11,782 nt of DNA. Source: PCC-10605 sp964409355. GTDB lineage: Bacteria; Cyanobacteriota; Cyanobacteriia; Cyanobacteriales; Cyanobacteriaceae. The stretch covers positions 1 through 11,782 of the forward strand of contig CAYPDC010000121.1 in assembly GCA_964409355.1 (NCBI GenBank), read 5' to 3'. How positions within the stretch are numbered: the stretch's first letter is position 1; each line of letters starts with the position of its first letter. Positions 1 through 6,919 of the stretch are shown here, in pieces. The notes beneath the pieces were generated by a model, which was not told the DNA's origin, did not search any database, and saw nothing but the letters and a program-made list of their open reading frames with translations. The position numbers were made by a program, and so were the translations under genes.

Positions 1-3000
1 ATCAAACTTATGGGGATGAGGTTATTTTCCGTCAAGATACGGTAATTAATACTGATAATTTAACCGCTATCGTTATCAAAGCCTCAGAAGATGCACCTAA
101 TCCAGCCTCTTTAACTATCAATGCCCAAAATAATATTACCATTACAGGGGAAGCCAATGAGACGGGTATTCCTTTGGGCATTAGCACCGCTAGAAGTAGT
201 GGTTTACCTACTGGTAATATTAACATTGATGCTCTAGGAAATATTAACATTACCGGGGCATTGAATACCTCGGCGGATGTTGATTCTTTTGTGACTCAAG
301 CAGGAAGTATCAATATTAATAGTGATGGCGATGTAACCGCTTTAGCTATCAGCACTTATGGAGTAGCTTCTTCGGGTGCGTTCACTGTTACTGGTAATAA
401 TCTTAACTTAGGTCCCATTGTTAGTAATGGTTTTCCTCCTCAACCAAGTAGTAATGGTGGCTTTGTTACTTTAACAGGCACGAATATAAATGTGCAAGGG
501 GCGATTTTTGCTGATAGCTTAAGCACTAATGGTATTTTTACGTTATCGGATAATCCCTTAATTGTTAATAATGTGCCTAATTTGGCAGAAGTATTGGGAA
601 GGGCAAATATAACCACGATTAATAATCAAAATTATAATGGAAATGTCATTCTCGGTTCTCCTGTTACTTTGACGACAACGAATAACGGAAATATTGAATT
701 TTCTGGGGGGGTTGATGGTACGACTAATAATTTCACTCTCAATAGTGGGGGGGGAAATATTACCTTAAATCAAGAAGTTAACGTCGGGGATTTAACGGCG
801 AATAGCACGGGAATAAGTGCTTTTAATCAAGTTAATGCTAATAGTTTAACTACTAACGAGTTAGGTACAACTCAATTAAATGGGGATGTCACCACCACAG
901 GAAATCAAACTTATAATAATCAGGTAATAATAGGAGATGCGATCGCACTTTCTGGTAGTAATGTTAATTTTGCTAATACAGTAAACAGTGAAACAGGAGA
1001 AACCAATAACTTAACCGTTACCAGTAATAATGCCACGTTCAATCAAGCCATAGGCAATAATCAATCATTAGGGGATGTTATTCTTAACAGTAGTGACACA
1101 ACATCTTTAAATCAAGTAACAGCAAATAGTCTAACTACTGATAATTTAGGCACAACCTTATTAAATGGCAATGTCACCACTACGGGAGATCAAACCTACA
1201 ATAACCCTGTAATTCTAAATCAAGATGCGGTAATTGAGGCGAACAATTTAACTGCCCAAGTAATTAAAGTGGCAGAAGATGCACAGAATCCCGTTTCGGT
1301 GGAAATAAATGCTAATGATAGTGTAATCATAACAGGGGAAAATAATGACCAATCCAATATTAAATTAGGTGTCAGTACCGCTCAAGTAGCAGGACAGCCC
1401 ACAGGTAATATTTCTATTACCGCTCAAGGAAATATTATTATTGATGGAGTGATTAATACCACTGGAATCAGTCAATTACCGCCCTCCTTCGCCTCAGATG
1501 CCGGGGATATTTTTATTTCTTCGGTTAACGGTGATGTGACAGTAAGTTCGATCGCATCTTATGGTACAGTGTCATCGGGAATAGTAGAAATAGAGGGTGA
1601 CATATTAGATTTAGGCTTTATTATCAGTAATCGACCAAATATCAGTGAACAACCATTCCCAGAAACTCTTGGAGGAGAGATAACTGTTGATGGAGTTTCA
1701 ATTATAATAGGGGGAGAAGTAACGGGAGAATCACTAACTGTAAATGGTGATCTTACATTGTCAGAGAACATCAACCCTTTGATTATACAGGGTCAGTCAT
1801 TTTTTGGAGATTCTATTATTACCACAACCACAGACCAACGCTATAACAATAATGTAACCATTGGGGACAATGTTACTATGACAGCGACAAATGGCAATAT
1901 AAATATAATCGGAGACATAAACAGTGAAACAGGAGAAACCAATAATTTAACAGTTACCGGTAATAATGTCACTTTCTCTCAAGCAGTTGGTAATGATCAA
2001 GCATTAGGAGATATTCGCCTTAACAGTAGTGGGATAACGTCTATGAGTACTCTAAATGCGAATAGTTTAAATACCAATGAGGGGGGGGAAACTCGCTTAA
2101 GTGGCAACATTACCACTACCACAAATCAAGTTTATAATGATTCCCTAATTCTGATTACGGATACTCAACTTACGGGTAATAGTATCATTTTCAATAGCTC
2201 GATCGACTCTCAAACTACTCCTCAGAGTTTAACAGTAAATGCCAATGAGAATATCAATTATGGTGATGGTATCGGAGACGATCGCATCGGTGCTACTGTA
2301 GGGTTAAGTGAGTTGGATAGCAACGCCTCGACTATTTCCCTCAATATCAACTTGTTAGAGTTACCAGAAGATGCCGTGAGTGTCAACACCACGGGCAATC
2401 AAATTTTTTCACCTTCTGAGAATGAAGAAGAAATCACGACTTTATCGGTTAATCTCAACAGTGATGCCATTTTACAAGGCAATAATATCACCTTCAATGG
2501 CTCGATCGATGGTAGTCAATCTTTTACCGTTAATAACATTGGCGAAGGGGAAGCCACCTTTAATGGAGATGTAGGAAGTGTCACCCCTTTAACCGACTTG
2601 ACGACTAATACGGAAGGGAAAACTATCCTCAATGGCAATGTCACCACTACCAATAATCAAACTTATAACAATCCCCTTGTGTTAGCAAGAGATACTCAAC
2701 TTACGGGTAATAGTATCATTTTCAATAGCTCGATCGACTCTCAAACTACTCCTCAGAGTTTAACAGTAAATGCCAATGAGAATATCAATTATGGTGATGG
2801 TATCGGAGACGATCGCATCGGTGCTACTGTAGGGTTAAATAACCTTTCCACTGAAGCACTTGATATATTTATTAATATCGATCGAGCTGGTTTATCCCCA
2901 ACTCAGGCAAGTATTAACACCATTGGGAATCAAAGTTATACTATCATCAATTCAGAAATAGGAGAAACTATTTATTTAGCTAAAGATAGTATTTTTAACA

Positions 3001-6000
3001 CTAAAGACTTTACCGTTGAGGGTAATATAAAAGTCGATCCTAGCGTCATAAACGGGGTTTCTTTAACAATCAATGCTACAGGCGACGTGAGTATCGATGG
3101 CGAAGAAAATAATGAGGAAAATATCGCCGTTGCCATTGATACTGCTTTAGGTAATCGAGGCGGAGATGTGGTAATTGATGCAGATGGAAATATCGTAATT
3201 ACTGAAATTGTTGGCACAGGTAGATTGTCTAACAACACTTTTGTTACAAATGCTGGAGATGTAACTCTCAACAGTGATGGAAACATCGCCGTAGGGGCAA
3301 TTGGTACGACTGGAAATGAAACATCTGGAAAAGTAGAAATAAGTGGAGAAAATCTCGTTATGGGAACAATTCTCACTCAATTTGAACCCTTAGTATCGGG
3401 AGTGGGAGGCACAGTAGAAATATCGGCTTTGAATACTCTGTTATTGGGCGAAATATCTGCTGAGGCGGTGACAGTCAACGGCAACTTACTCATGACTAAT
3501 TTTACCTCTTTGGGTGTTTCCATTCCCCCCAATTTACCCACTATCGCTAATTCCAAGATAACCACTACTCAAGATCAAACTTATAATGGCAATATATTCC
3601 TTGATGATACATCTACTTTTATCGGAAGGGGAATTACTTTTAATGGCGAAATAGACTCTTTTAACCTAGATAAGAATATCGTCAATTTACCTGAGTTAGA
3701 AATAATTGATACGGTCATTAACAATATAACAGACAGAGCAAATGCTACACCCCATAATCTAATGGTGGAGGGAAGTCAAAATATTCAACTAGGGAATGGG
3801 GTAGGTGACGATCGCATCGGTAGTGTGGCAGGTTTAGCTAGTCTTACGACAACGGGGGCAACTAACATCAATATTAACACCCCTGCGGATAGTATAAGTG
3901 TCAACACCACTGGAAATCAAACATATAAAGATGATTTAACTATTTCTTCTGATGCGACTTTAACTAGCAGTCAAGGTAGTCTTAACTTTAATGGAGAAGT
4001 AAATGCTTCTAATAATCTCACCCTGATTAGTTTGACGGGGATTAACTTTGCTGATAGTCAAAATGTTATCGGTAGTAATGGTGATTTAACTTTGCAAACC
4101 ATCGGAAATAGCACCATCAATATAGGCAATATAGCTAACCAGTTTAGTCTCACTAATTTAGATCAAATTAACGGTTTTGCTAATATCCAAATTGGAGGAG
4201 ACAATACACCGACTATTAATGTTAACGAAATACTTACTCTTAATGATCCTCTAACTCTCACCGCTAATAATATTAACGTCAATCAACAAATCCGAGGTAA
4301 TGATAATGCGTCTATTACTATCAACGGTGCAGGTACAACCACTATTTTGAATGCTGATATTACTACTCAGGGAAACCCTATCACCATCGATGATAATGTC
4401 ATTTTAGGCAATGATATTACTCTTAGCACTAATTCTGGGGATGGTTCGGCTAATCTTGATATTCTTGGTACAATTGACGGCAATCATGATTTAACTCTTA
4501 ATGGTAGTAATATTTTGATAGAAGGTGCGATCGGATCTTCTTTATCTCTGAATAACTTGACAATATCAAGTAACAATACAGAGTTTAACGGAGATTCAAT
4601 TACCACCACTGGAAATCAAACTTTTAATACTAATTTGACTTTAAGCCAAAATACTAACTTTATTGTTGGAAGTGTTTTCCAAGGTCAAAATATTGCTAGT
4701 GACAACACCAATGTTATTATCAATGCTCAAGCTATTAGCACAGGAGATATTGTTACCGAAGGAGGAGATATTGCACTAACTAGCACCCAAAATGGTATCA
4801 CCACAGGAAATCTTAATTCTTCGGCAGATGCAGGAGGCACAATAAATATTGATTCTGCAACAACCGTAACCACTCAAGCAATTAATACTCAAGGCAGTAA
4901 TAGCAGAGGTGACAACAGTGATGGGGGGGATTTCACCATTAAGGCGAAAGAAGATATAGAAATAACAACCATCGATACTCGTAGTCAGAATAATACTGGA
5001 GGAGATGTCTCAATATCCACCACCGGCAAGATAAGGGTGACAGAAACATTAGAAAATGGTTTTAGTATTGATAGCAGTGGTGCAGAAGGAGGCACAGTCA
5101 TCATAGATTTATTCCCCAATGGTGTTCCAAAGAATGCTACAAGTGATCCTCGTTTACCTTTTATTGTTGGTGATGCCAGTAATAATGGTACAGCAGGACT
5201 TATTTCTAATGAAAACTTTACCATTGTTGAAGGAGAATATAATTTTAATACTCAAGAGGGTAATTTAAGACTTAATCTACTACCTTCCCAACCTGAACCA
5301 CCACCACCAAACAACAACAGAATTGATGGGAGAAAAATTGATGAAAGAAACTATGATAATCCGGGAGATGTAATTACTCCGGGAGAGGGATTAAGTGGAG
5401 ATTCACCGACTTCTGTAGTGATTAACAATCCACCTATTCCTATTGCCAGAATAGATCAAGCCCAAGAAATTCTCACAACCATAGAAAGGGAAGCAGCCGC
5501 AAAACCAGCGTTAATTTATGTGAGTTTCACTCCCAGAGGTTTTCAACCTCAAGACTTAGACGCAGAATTTGCCCGAAGAGAAGTCACTAACACTCAAGAA
5601 TACAGTCGAGTCAACGTTAACAAATCTAACTTAAAACCCACCGTTAACTTACCTTCTGCCGAAGATGATCAACTAGATATATTGATTGTCACTCAGGATG
5701 AAAAACCGTTAAGAATAGTAATCCCCGTCACTCGGAAACAAGTGGTAGAAACCGCAGGCAATTTATGGGCAAAAACCTCAGACGTATTCGCTCTCGATGA
5801 TAGTTATAAACCGTACGCCAGTGATATGTATAATTGGTTAATCAAGCCCATCGAAAAAGAATTAGAAGCCAGAGAAATATCTAACCTTCTCTTTATCTTA
5901 CCCACAGATATGCGTTTTATCCCACTTGCGGCTTTATATGATGCTGAAAATCAACAATTCCTAGTAGAAAAATACAGTAGTGGTTTAGCACCTAGTTTAA

Positions 6001-6731
6001 ACCTCAATGATAACCGTTATCGTCCTCTTAAGGATGCAGGATTATTGGCAATGGGGGCATCTGAATTTGCCGACAGTGGTATCGTGCCTTTGCCGGCGGC
6101 GGGTTTAGAATTACCGAGTATTAGCAAAGTTTGGACTGGTGAACGTCCAGACAACTATCAAGAATACCTGAATGAGAATTTTACCCTAGAACAAGTCAAA
6201 GCAAACTTAAGCCGTCAAGCCTTTGGAATTGTTCATTTTGGTACTCACGGCGACTTTAATCCTACTGACACCAATGAAAGTTTCCTACAGTTATACGATT
6301 CTCGCTTAAATATTACAGAATTGCGTCGTTTAGGATTAAATGATCCTTTGGTAGAGTTAATGGTATTAAGTGCTTGTGAAACTGCCTTTGGTAACGAGAT
6401 TGCTGAATTGGGATTTGCAGGTTTAGCAGTACAAGCAGGAGTTAAAAGTGCGATGGGTAGTGTTTGGCAAGTAAGTGATACCGGTACATTAGCATTAATG
6501 ACTGATTTTTATGCAAAATTAAAAGATAGCAATACAAAATCTGAGGCATTACGTCAGGCACAATTAGATATGTTAAAAGGCCGGGTTTATAAAACCAGTG
6601 ACGGCAATGCGATCGTGACTCCTAATTTAGAGATTTCTTTAGAGAGTTTACCTGATACTTCTCGTTTCCCTGAAGATTTCTCCCATCCATTTTATTGGTC
6701 TCCTTTTACCATGATTGGTAATCCGTGGTAG
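1..6731 (+). CDS. Two-partner secretion exoprotein (TpsA / hemagglutinin-like beta-helix) with C-terminal CHAT protease, 5'-partial
   Basis: The frame is open from the left edge (first whole codon at 3) to the TAG at 6729-6731, giving 2242 visible residues with no start. A TTG at 174 is inside a repeat module and is not a credible start. Residues 1 to about 1760 are Asn/Thr/Gly/Ser-rich imperfect repeats (blocks like TTTGNQTYNN, NLTVTSNN, GNITLN) typical of right-handed beta-helix passengers secreted by the TPS route. A Pro/Asn linker (PEPPPPNNN, 5292-5318) precedes a CHAT domain ending in HPFYWSPFTMIGNPW. The predicted dyad is His2082 (6246-6248, in VHFGTHGD) and Cys2125 (6375-6377, in LSACETAFG). 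That Cys is the only cysteine in the visible protein, and the passenger has no Trp. The signal peptide and TPS domain should lie upstream of the window. The tpsB gene follows 188 bp downstream, supporting export across the outer membrane. Substrate and processing are unknown. The fusion type is known from cyanobacterial annotation; function here is inference. Confidence 0.93.
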   Translation, partial: QTYGDEVIFRQDTVINTDNLTAIVIKASEDAPNPASLTINAQNNITITGEANETGIPLGISTARSSGLPTGNINIDALGNINITGALNTSADVDSFVTQAGSININSDGDVTALAISTYGVASSGAFTVTGNNLNLGPIVSNGFPPQPSSNGGFVTLTGTNINVQGAIFADSLSTNGIFTLSDNPLIVNNVPNLAEVLGRANITTINNQNYNGNVILGSPVTLTTTNNGNIEFSGGVDGTTNNFTLNSGGGNITLNQEVNVGDLTANSTGISAFNQVNANSLTTNELGTTQLNGDVTTTGNQTYNNQVIIGDAIALSGSNVNFANTVNSETGETNNLTVTSNNATFNQAIGNNQSLGDVILNSSDTTSLNQVTANSLTTDNLGTTLLNGNVTTTGDQTYNNPVILNQDAVIEANNLTAQVIKVAEDAQNPVSVEINANDSVIITGENNDQSNIKLGVSTAQVAGQPTGNISITAQGNIIIDGVINTTGISQLPPSFASDAGDIFISSVNGDVTVSSIASYGTVSSGIVEIEGDILDLGFIISNRPNISEQPFPETLGGEITVDGVSIIIGGEVTGESLTVNGDLTLSENINPLIIQGQSFFGDSIITTTTDQRYNNNVTIGDNVTMTATNGNINIIGDINSETGETNNLTVTGNNVTFSQAVGNDQALGDIRLNSSGITSMSTLNANSLNTNEGGETRLSGNITTTTNQVYNDSLILITDTQLTGNSIIFNSSIDSQTTPQSLTVNANENINYGDGIGDDRIGATVGLSELDSNASTISLNINLLELPEDAVSVNTTGNQIFSPSENEEEITTLSVNLNSDAILQGNNITFNGSIDGSQSFTVNNIGEGEATFNGDVGSVTPLTDLTTNTEGKTILNGNVTTTNNQTYNNPLVLARDTQLTGNSIIFNSSIDSQTTPQSLTVNANENINYGDGIGDDRIGATVGLNNLSTEALDIFINIDRAGLSPTQASINTIGNQSYTIINSEIGETIYLAKDSIFNTKDFTVEGNIKVDPSVINGVSLTINATGDVSIDGEENNEENIAVAIDTALGNRGGDVVIDADGNIVITEIVGTGRLSNNTFVTNAGDVTLNSDGNIAVGAIGTTGNETSGKVEISGENLVMGTILTQFEPLVSGVGGTVEISALNTLLLGEISAEAVTVNGNLLMTNFTSLGVSIPPNLPTIANSKITTTQDQTYNGNIFLDDTSTFIGRGITFNGEIDSFNLDKNIVNLPELEIIDTVINNITDRANATPHNLMVEGSQNIQLGNGVGDDRIGSVAGLASLTTTGATNININTPADSISVNTTGNQTYKDDLTISSDATLTSSQGSLNFNGEVNASNNLTLISLTGINFADSQNVIGSNGDLTLQTIGNSTINIGNIANQFSLTNLDQINGFANIQIGGDNTPTINVNEILTLNDPLTLTANNINVNQQIRGNDNASITINGAGTTTILNADITTQGNPITIDDNVILGNDITLSTNSGDGSANLDILGTIDGNHDLTLNGSNILIEGAIGSSLSLNNLTISSNNTEFNGDSITTTGNQTFNTNLTLSQNTNFIVGSVFQGQNIASDNTNVIINAQAISTGDIVTEGGDIALTSTQNGITTGNLNSSADAGGTINIDSATTVTTQAINTQGSNSRGDNSDGGDFTIKAKEDIEITTIDTRSQNNTGGDVSISTTGKIRVTETLENGFSIDSSGAEGGTVIIDLFPNGVPKNATSDPRLPFIVGDASNNGTAGLISNENFTIVEGEYNFNTQEGNLRLNLLPSQPEPPPPNNNRIDGRKIDERNYDNPGDVITPGEGLSGDSPTSVVINNPPIPIARIDQAQEILTTIEREAAAKPALIYVSFTPRGFQPQDLDAEFARREVTNTQEYSRVNVNKSNLKPTVNLPSAEDDQLDILIVTQDEKPLRIVIPVTRKQVVETAGNLWAKTSDVFALDDSYKPYASDMYNWLIKPIEKELEAREISNLLFILPTDMRFIPLAALYDAENQQFLVEKYSSGLAPSLNLNDNRYRPLKDAGLLAMGASEFADSGIVPLPAAGLELPSISKVWTGERPDNYQEYLNENFTLEQVKANLSRQAFGIVHFGTHGDFNPTDTNESFLQLYDSRLNITELRRLGLNDPLVELMVLSACETAFGNEIAELGFAGLAVQAGVKSAMGSVWQVSDTGTLALMTDFYAKLKDSNTKSEALRQAQLDMLKGRVYKTSDGNAIVTPNLEISLESLPDTSRFPEDFSHPFYWSPFTMIGNPW
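3..626 (+). repeat. Long passenger module, copy 1 (208 codons)
   Basis: First of three copies of a long module starting at a Q-x-Y anchor (QTYGDEVIFRQD). Diagnostic segments are DNLTAIVIKASEDAPNPASL, then ITITGEANE, PTGNINIDALGNINITG, DGDVTALAISTYG, NLNLGPIVSNG and SLSTNGIFTLSDNPL. The next anchor (QNYNG) begins at 627. The left edge of the window coincides with the anchor, so this copy is essentially whole. Confidence 0.8.
747..754 (+). repeat. G8 homopolymer inside the exoprotein gene
   Basis: Eight consecutive G in an AT-rich reading frame, coding for part of SGGGN. A one-base slip would shift the frame of the rest of the gene. Confidence 0.9.
939..946. repeat. HIP1 octamer GCGATCGC
   Basis: Exact highly iterated palindrome 1, read through as part of DAIAL in the exoprotein. 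HIP1 is abundant in many cyanobacterial genomes and supports the assignment to this phylum. Confidence 0.9.
982..1009 (+). repeat. 28-bp direct repeat, copy A (encodes NSETGETNN)
   Basis: Exact match to 1918-1945, offset 936 bp (312 codons), starting TAAACAGTGAAACAGGAG. Similarity continues past the end with scattered synonymous and conservative changes (NLTVTSNNATF against NLTVTGNNVTF). Confidence 0.9.
1191..1835 (+). repeat. Long passenger module, copy 2 (215 codons)
   Basis: Begins QTYNNPVILNQDAVI. It aligns by eye with copy 1 through NNLTAQVIKVAEDAQNPVSV, VIITGEN, PTGNISITAQGNIIIDG, NGDVTVSSIASYG, ILDLGFIISN and SLTVNGDLTLSENINPL, before the anchor QRYNNN at 1836. Its start is 396 codons downstream of copy 1. 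Confidence 0.8.
1918..1945 (+). repeat. 28-bp direct repeat, copy B (encodes NSETGETNN)
   Basis: Partner of 982-1009. It lies in the short module at 1836-2126, the closest relative of the module at 906-1190. Confidence 0.9.
2081..2088 (+). repeat. G8 homopolymer inside the exoprotein gene
   Basis: Eight consecutive G coding within NEGGET. Runs of seven G also occur at 705-711 and 4923-4929 in the same gene. Confidence 0.9.
2160..2307 (+). repeat. Exact 148-bp direct repeat, copy A
   Basis: Identical base for base, including all wobble positions, to 2691-2838. It encodes 49 residues, from DTQLTGNSIIFNSS to GDDRIGATVGL. The offset is 531 bp, which is 177 codons, so both copies are read in the same frame. 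Confidence 0.97.
2691..2838 (+). repeat. Exact 148-bp direct repeat, copy B
   Basis: Second copy of the block at 2160-2307. Sequence on either side is clearly different (preceded by GTGTTAGCAA, followed by ATAACC), so the identity ends abruptly and points to a recent duplication or gene conversion within the gene. Confidence 0.97.
2931..3575 (+). repeat. Long passenger module, copy 3 (215 codons)
   Basis: Begins QSYTIINSEIGETIYLAKD and follows the order of copies 1 and 2: FTVEGNIKVDPS, SLTINATGDVSIDGE, GGDVVIDADGNIVITE, DGNIAVGAIGTTG, NLVMGTILTQ, AVTVNGNLLMTNFTS, ending ITTTQD before the anchor at 3576. It has the same length as copy 2 but is more diverged. Confidence 0.75.
3576..4616 (+). 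repeat. Two irregular passenger modules (114 and 233 codons)
   Basis: Anchors at 3576 (QTYNGNIF), 3918 (QTYKDD) and, closing the block, 4617 (QTFNTN). The first contains a diverged third version of the GDDRIG segment (GVGDDRIGSVAGL). The second has an anchor-like but degenerate ITTQGNPITIDDN around 4356, so it may be two or more worn modules. Confidence 0.6.
5508..6728 (+). other. CHAT (caspase-like, clan CD peptidase) domain of the exoprotein
   Basis: This C-terminal part of about 407 residues is different in composition from the stalk: normal amino-acid mix, with Trp, Lys and Arg. It opens with ALIYVSFTPRGF and continues through ILIVTQDEKPLRIVIPV, the helical stretch with NLLFILPTDMRFIPLAALYD, the His box VHFGTHGD and the Cys box LVLSACETAFG, then GFAGLAVQAGVKSAMGSVW, which matches the usual CHAT order. 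Both predicted catalytic residues are present, so the domain looks active. CHAT proteases are related to caspases and separase; specificity cannot be read from this sequence. Confidence 0.93.
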
Positions 6732-6737
6732 TAAAGT

Positions 6738-6753
6738 AGGGGCTTAAGCCCCT
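6738..6753. terminator. GC-rich palindrome after the exoprotein gene
   Basis: AGGGGCTTAAGCCCCT is a perfect 16-nt palindrome 6 nt past the stop codon. As RNA it would fold with a stem of about 6 pairs around a small loop. No T-run follows on the + strand, so it is not a classical intrinsic terminator; it could serve in 3'-end protection or be a copy of a dispersed palindrome. It shares GGGCTT/AGCCC with the hairpin after the tpsB gene. Confidence 0.45.
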
Positions 6754-6799
6754 TGTAAAACCCTTGTTAGGAATGAAGAATTATCTTAAACTTCTTTGC

Positions 6800-6821
6800 T
6801 TTTTTGCACCTTTGCAAGAAA
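6800..6821. other. AT-rich inverted repeat upstream of tpsB
   Basis: TTTTTTGCA (6800-6808) can pair with TGCAAGAAA (6813-6821) over nine pairs, one of them U-G, around the loop CCTT. It sits just upstream of the TTGACA at 6832. No U-run follows on the + strand. Role unknown; it may simply reflect A/T-tract composition. Confidence 0.35.
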
Positions 6822-6867
6822 AAAATTAGTCTTGACAAAATTATTCTGTTATTCCCAGTTTTCTAGT

Positions 6868-6873
6868 TATAAT
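6868..6873 (+). promoter_or_regulatory. Candidate -10 box (TATAAT) for the tpsB gene
   Basis: A consensus TATAAT lies 46 nt before the ATG, placing transcription start near 6880 and leaving a leader of about 40 nt. The only good -35 hexamer, TTGACA at 6832-6837, is 30 nt upstream, too far for standard sigma-70 spacing, so the promoter may be activator-dependent (cyanobacterial type 2) or the TTGACA irrelevant. It suggests tpsB can be transcribed independently of tpsA. Confidence 0.5.
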
Positions 6874-6919
6874 CTAAACAAAATATTTTATATAAAATGA
6901 TTAATGAAATCTTAAAATT

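Larger units (their letters stand above)
627..1190 (+). repeat. Two short passenger modules (93 and 95 codons)
   Basis: Short modules start at Q-x-Y anchors at 627 (QNYNGNVILG) and 906 (QTYNNQVIIG). Each goes through an N-F/V-x-G turn, a NNLTV-like strand, a SLGDVILNSS-like strand and ends in VTTTG just before the next anchor. The second is closely related at protein and DNA level to the module at 1836-2126. Confidence 0.75.
1836..2930 (+). repeat. Run of four short passenger modules (97, 91, 86 and 91 codons)
   Basis: Anchors at 1836 (QRYNNN), 2127 (QVYNDS), 2400 (QIFSPS, degenerate) and 2658 (QTYNNP). The second and fourth modules share an exact 148-bp block that starts 33 nt after each anchor. 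The length class is tight (86-97 codons), consistent with a fixed number of beta-helix turns per module. Confidence 0.75.

Noticed and set aside
174..176. TTG as start codon of the exoprotein gene
   Set aside because: The frame is open for 57 codons upstream to the window edge, and those codons encode the beginning of a module closely matching the one at 1191, so the gene starts outside.
2160..2838. CRISPR-like array or insertion sequence from the direct repeats
   Set aside because: Only two exact copies, both coding in frame within one gene, no short regular spacers, no terminal inverted repeats and no transposase.
2972..3565. Minus-strand open frames over the exoprotein repeats
   Set aside because: They are antisense shadows of the repeat-rich coding strand, with no independent start signals or family features.
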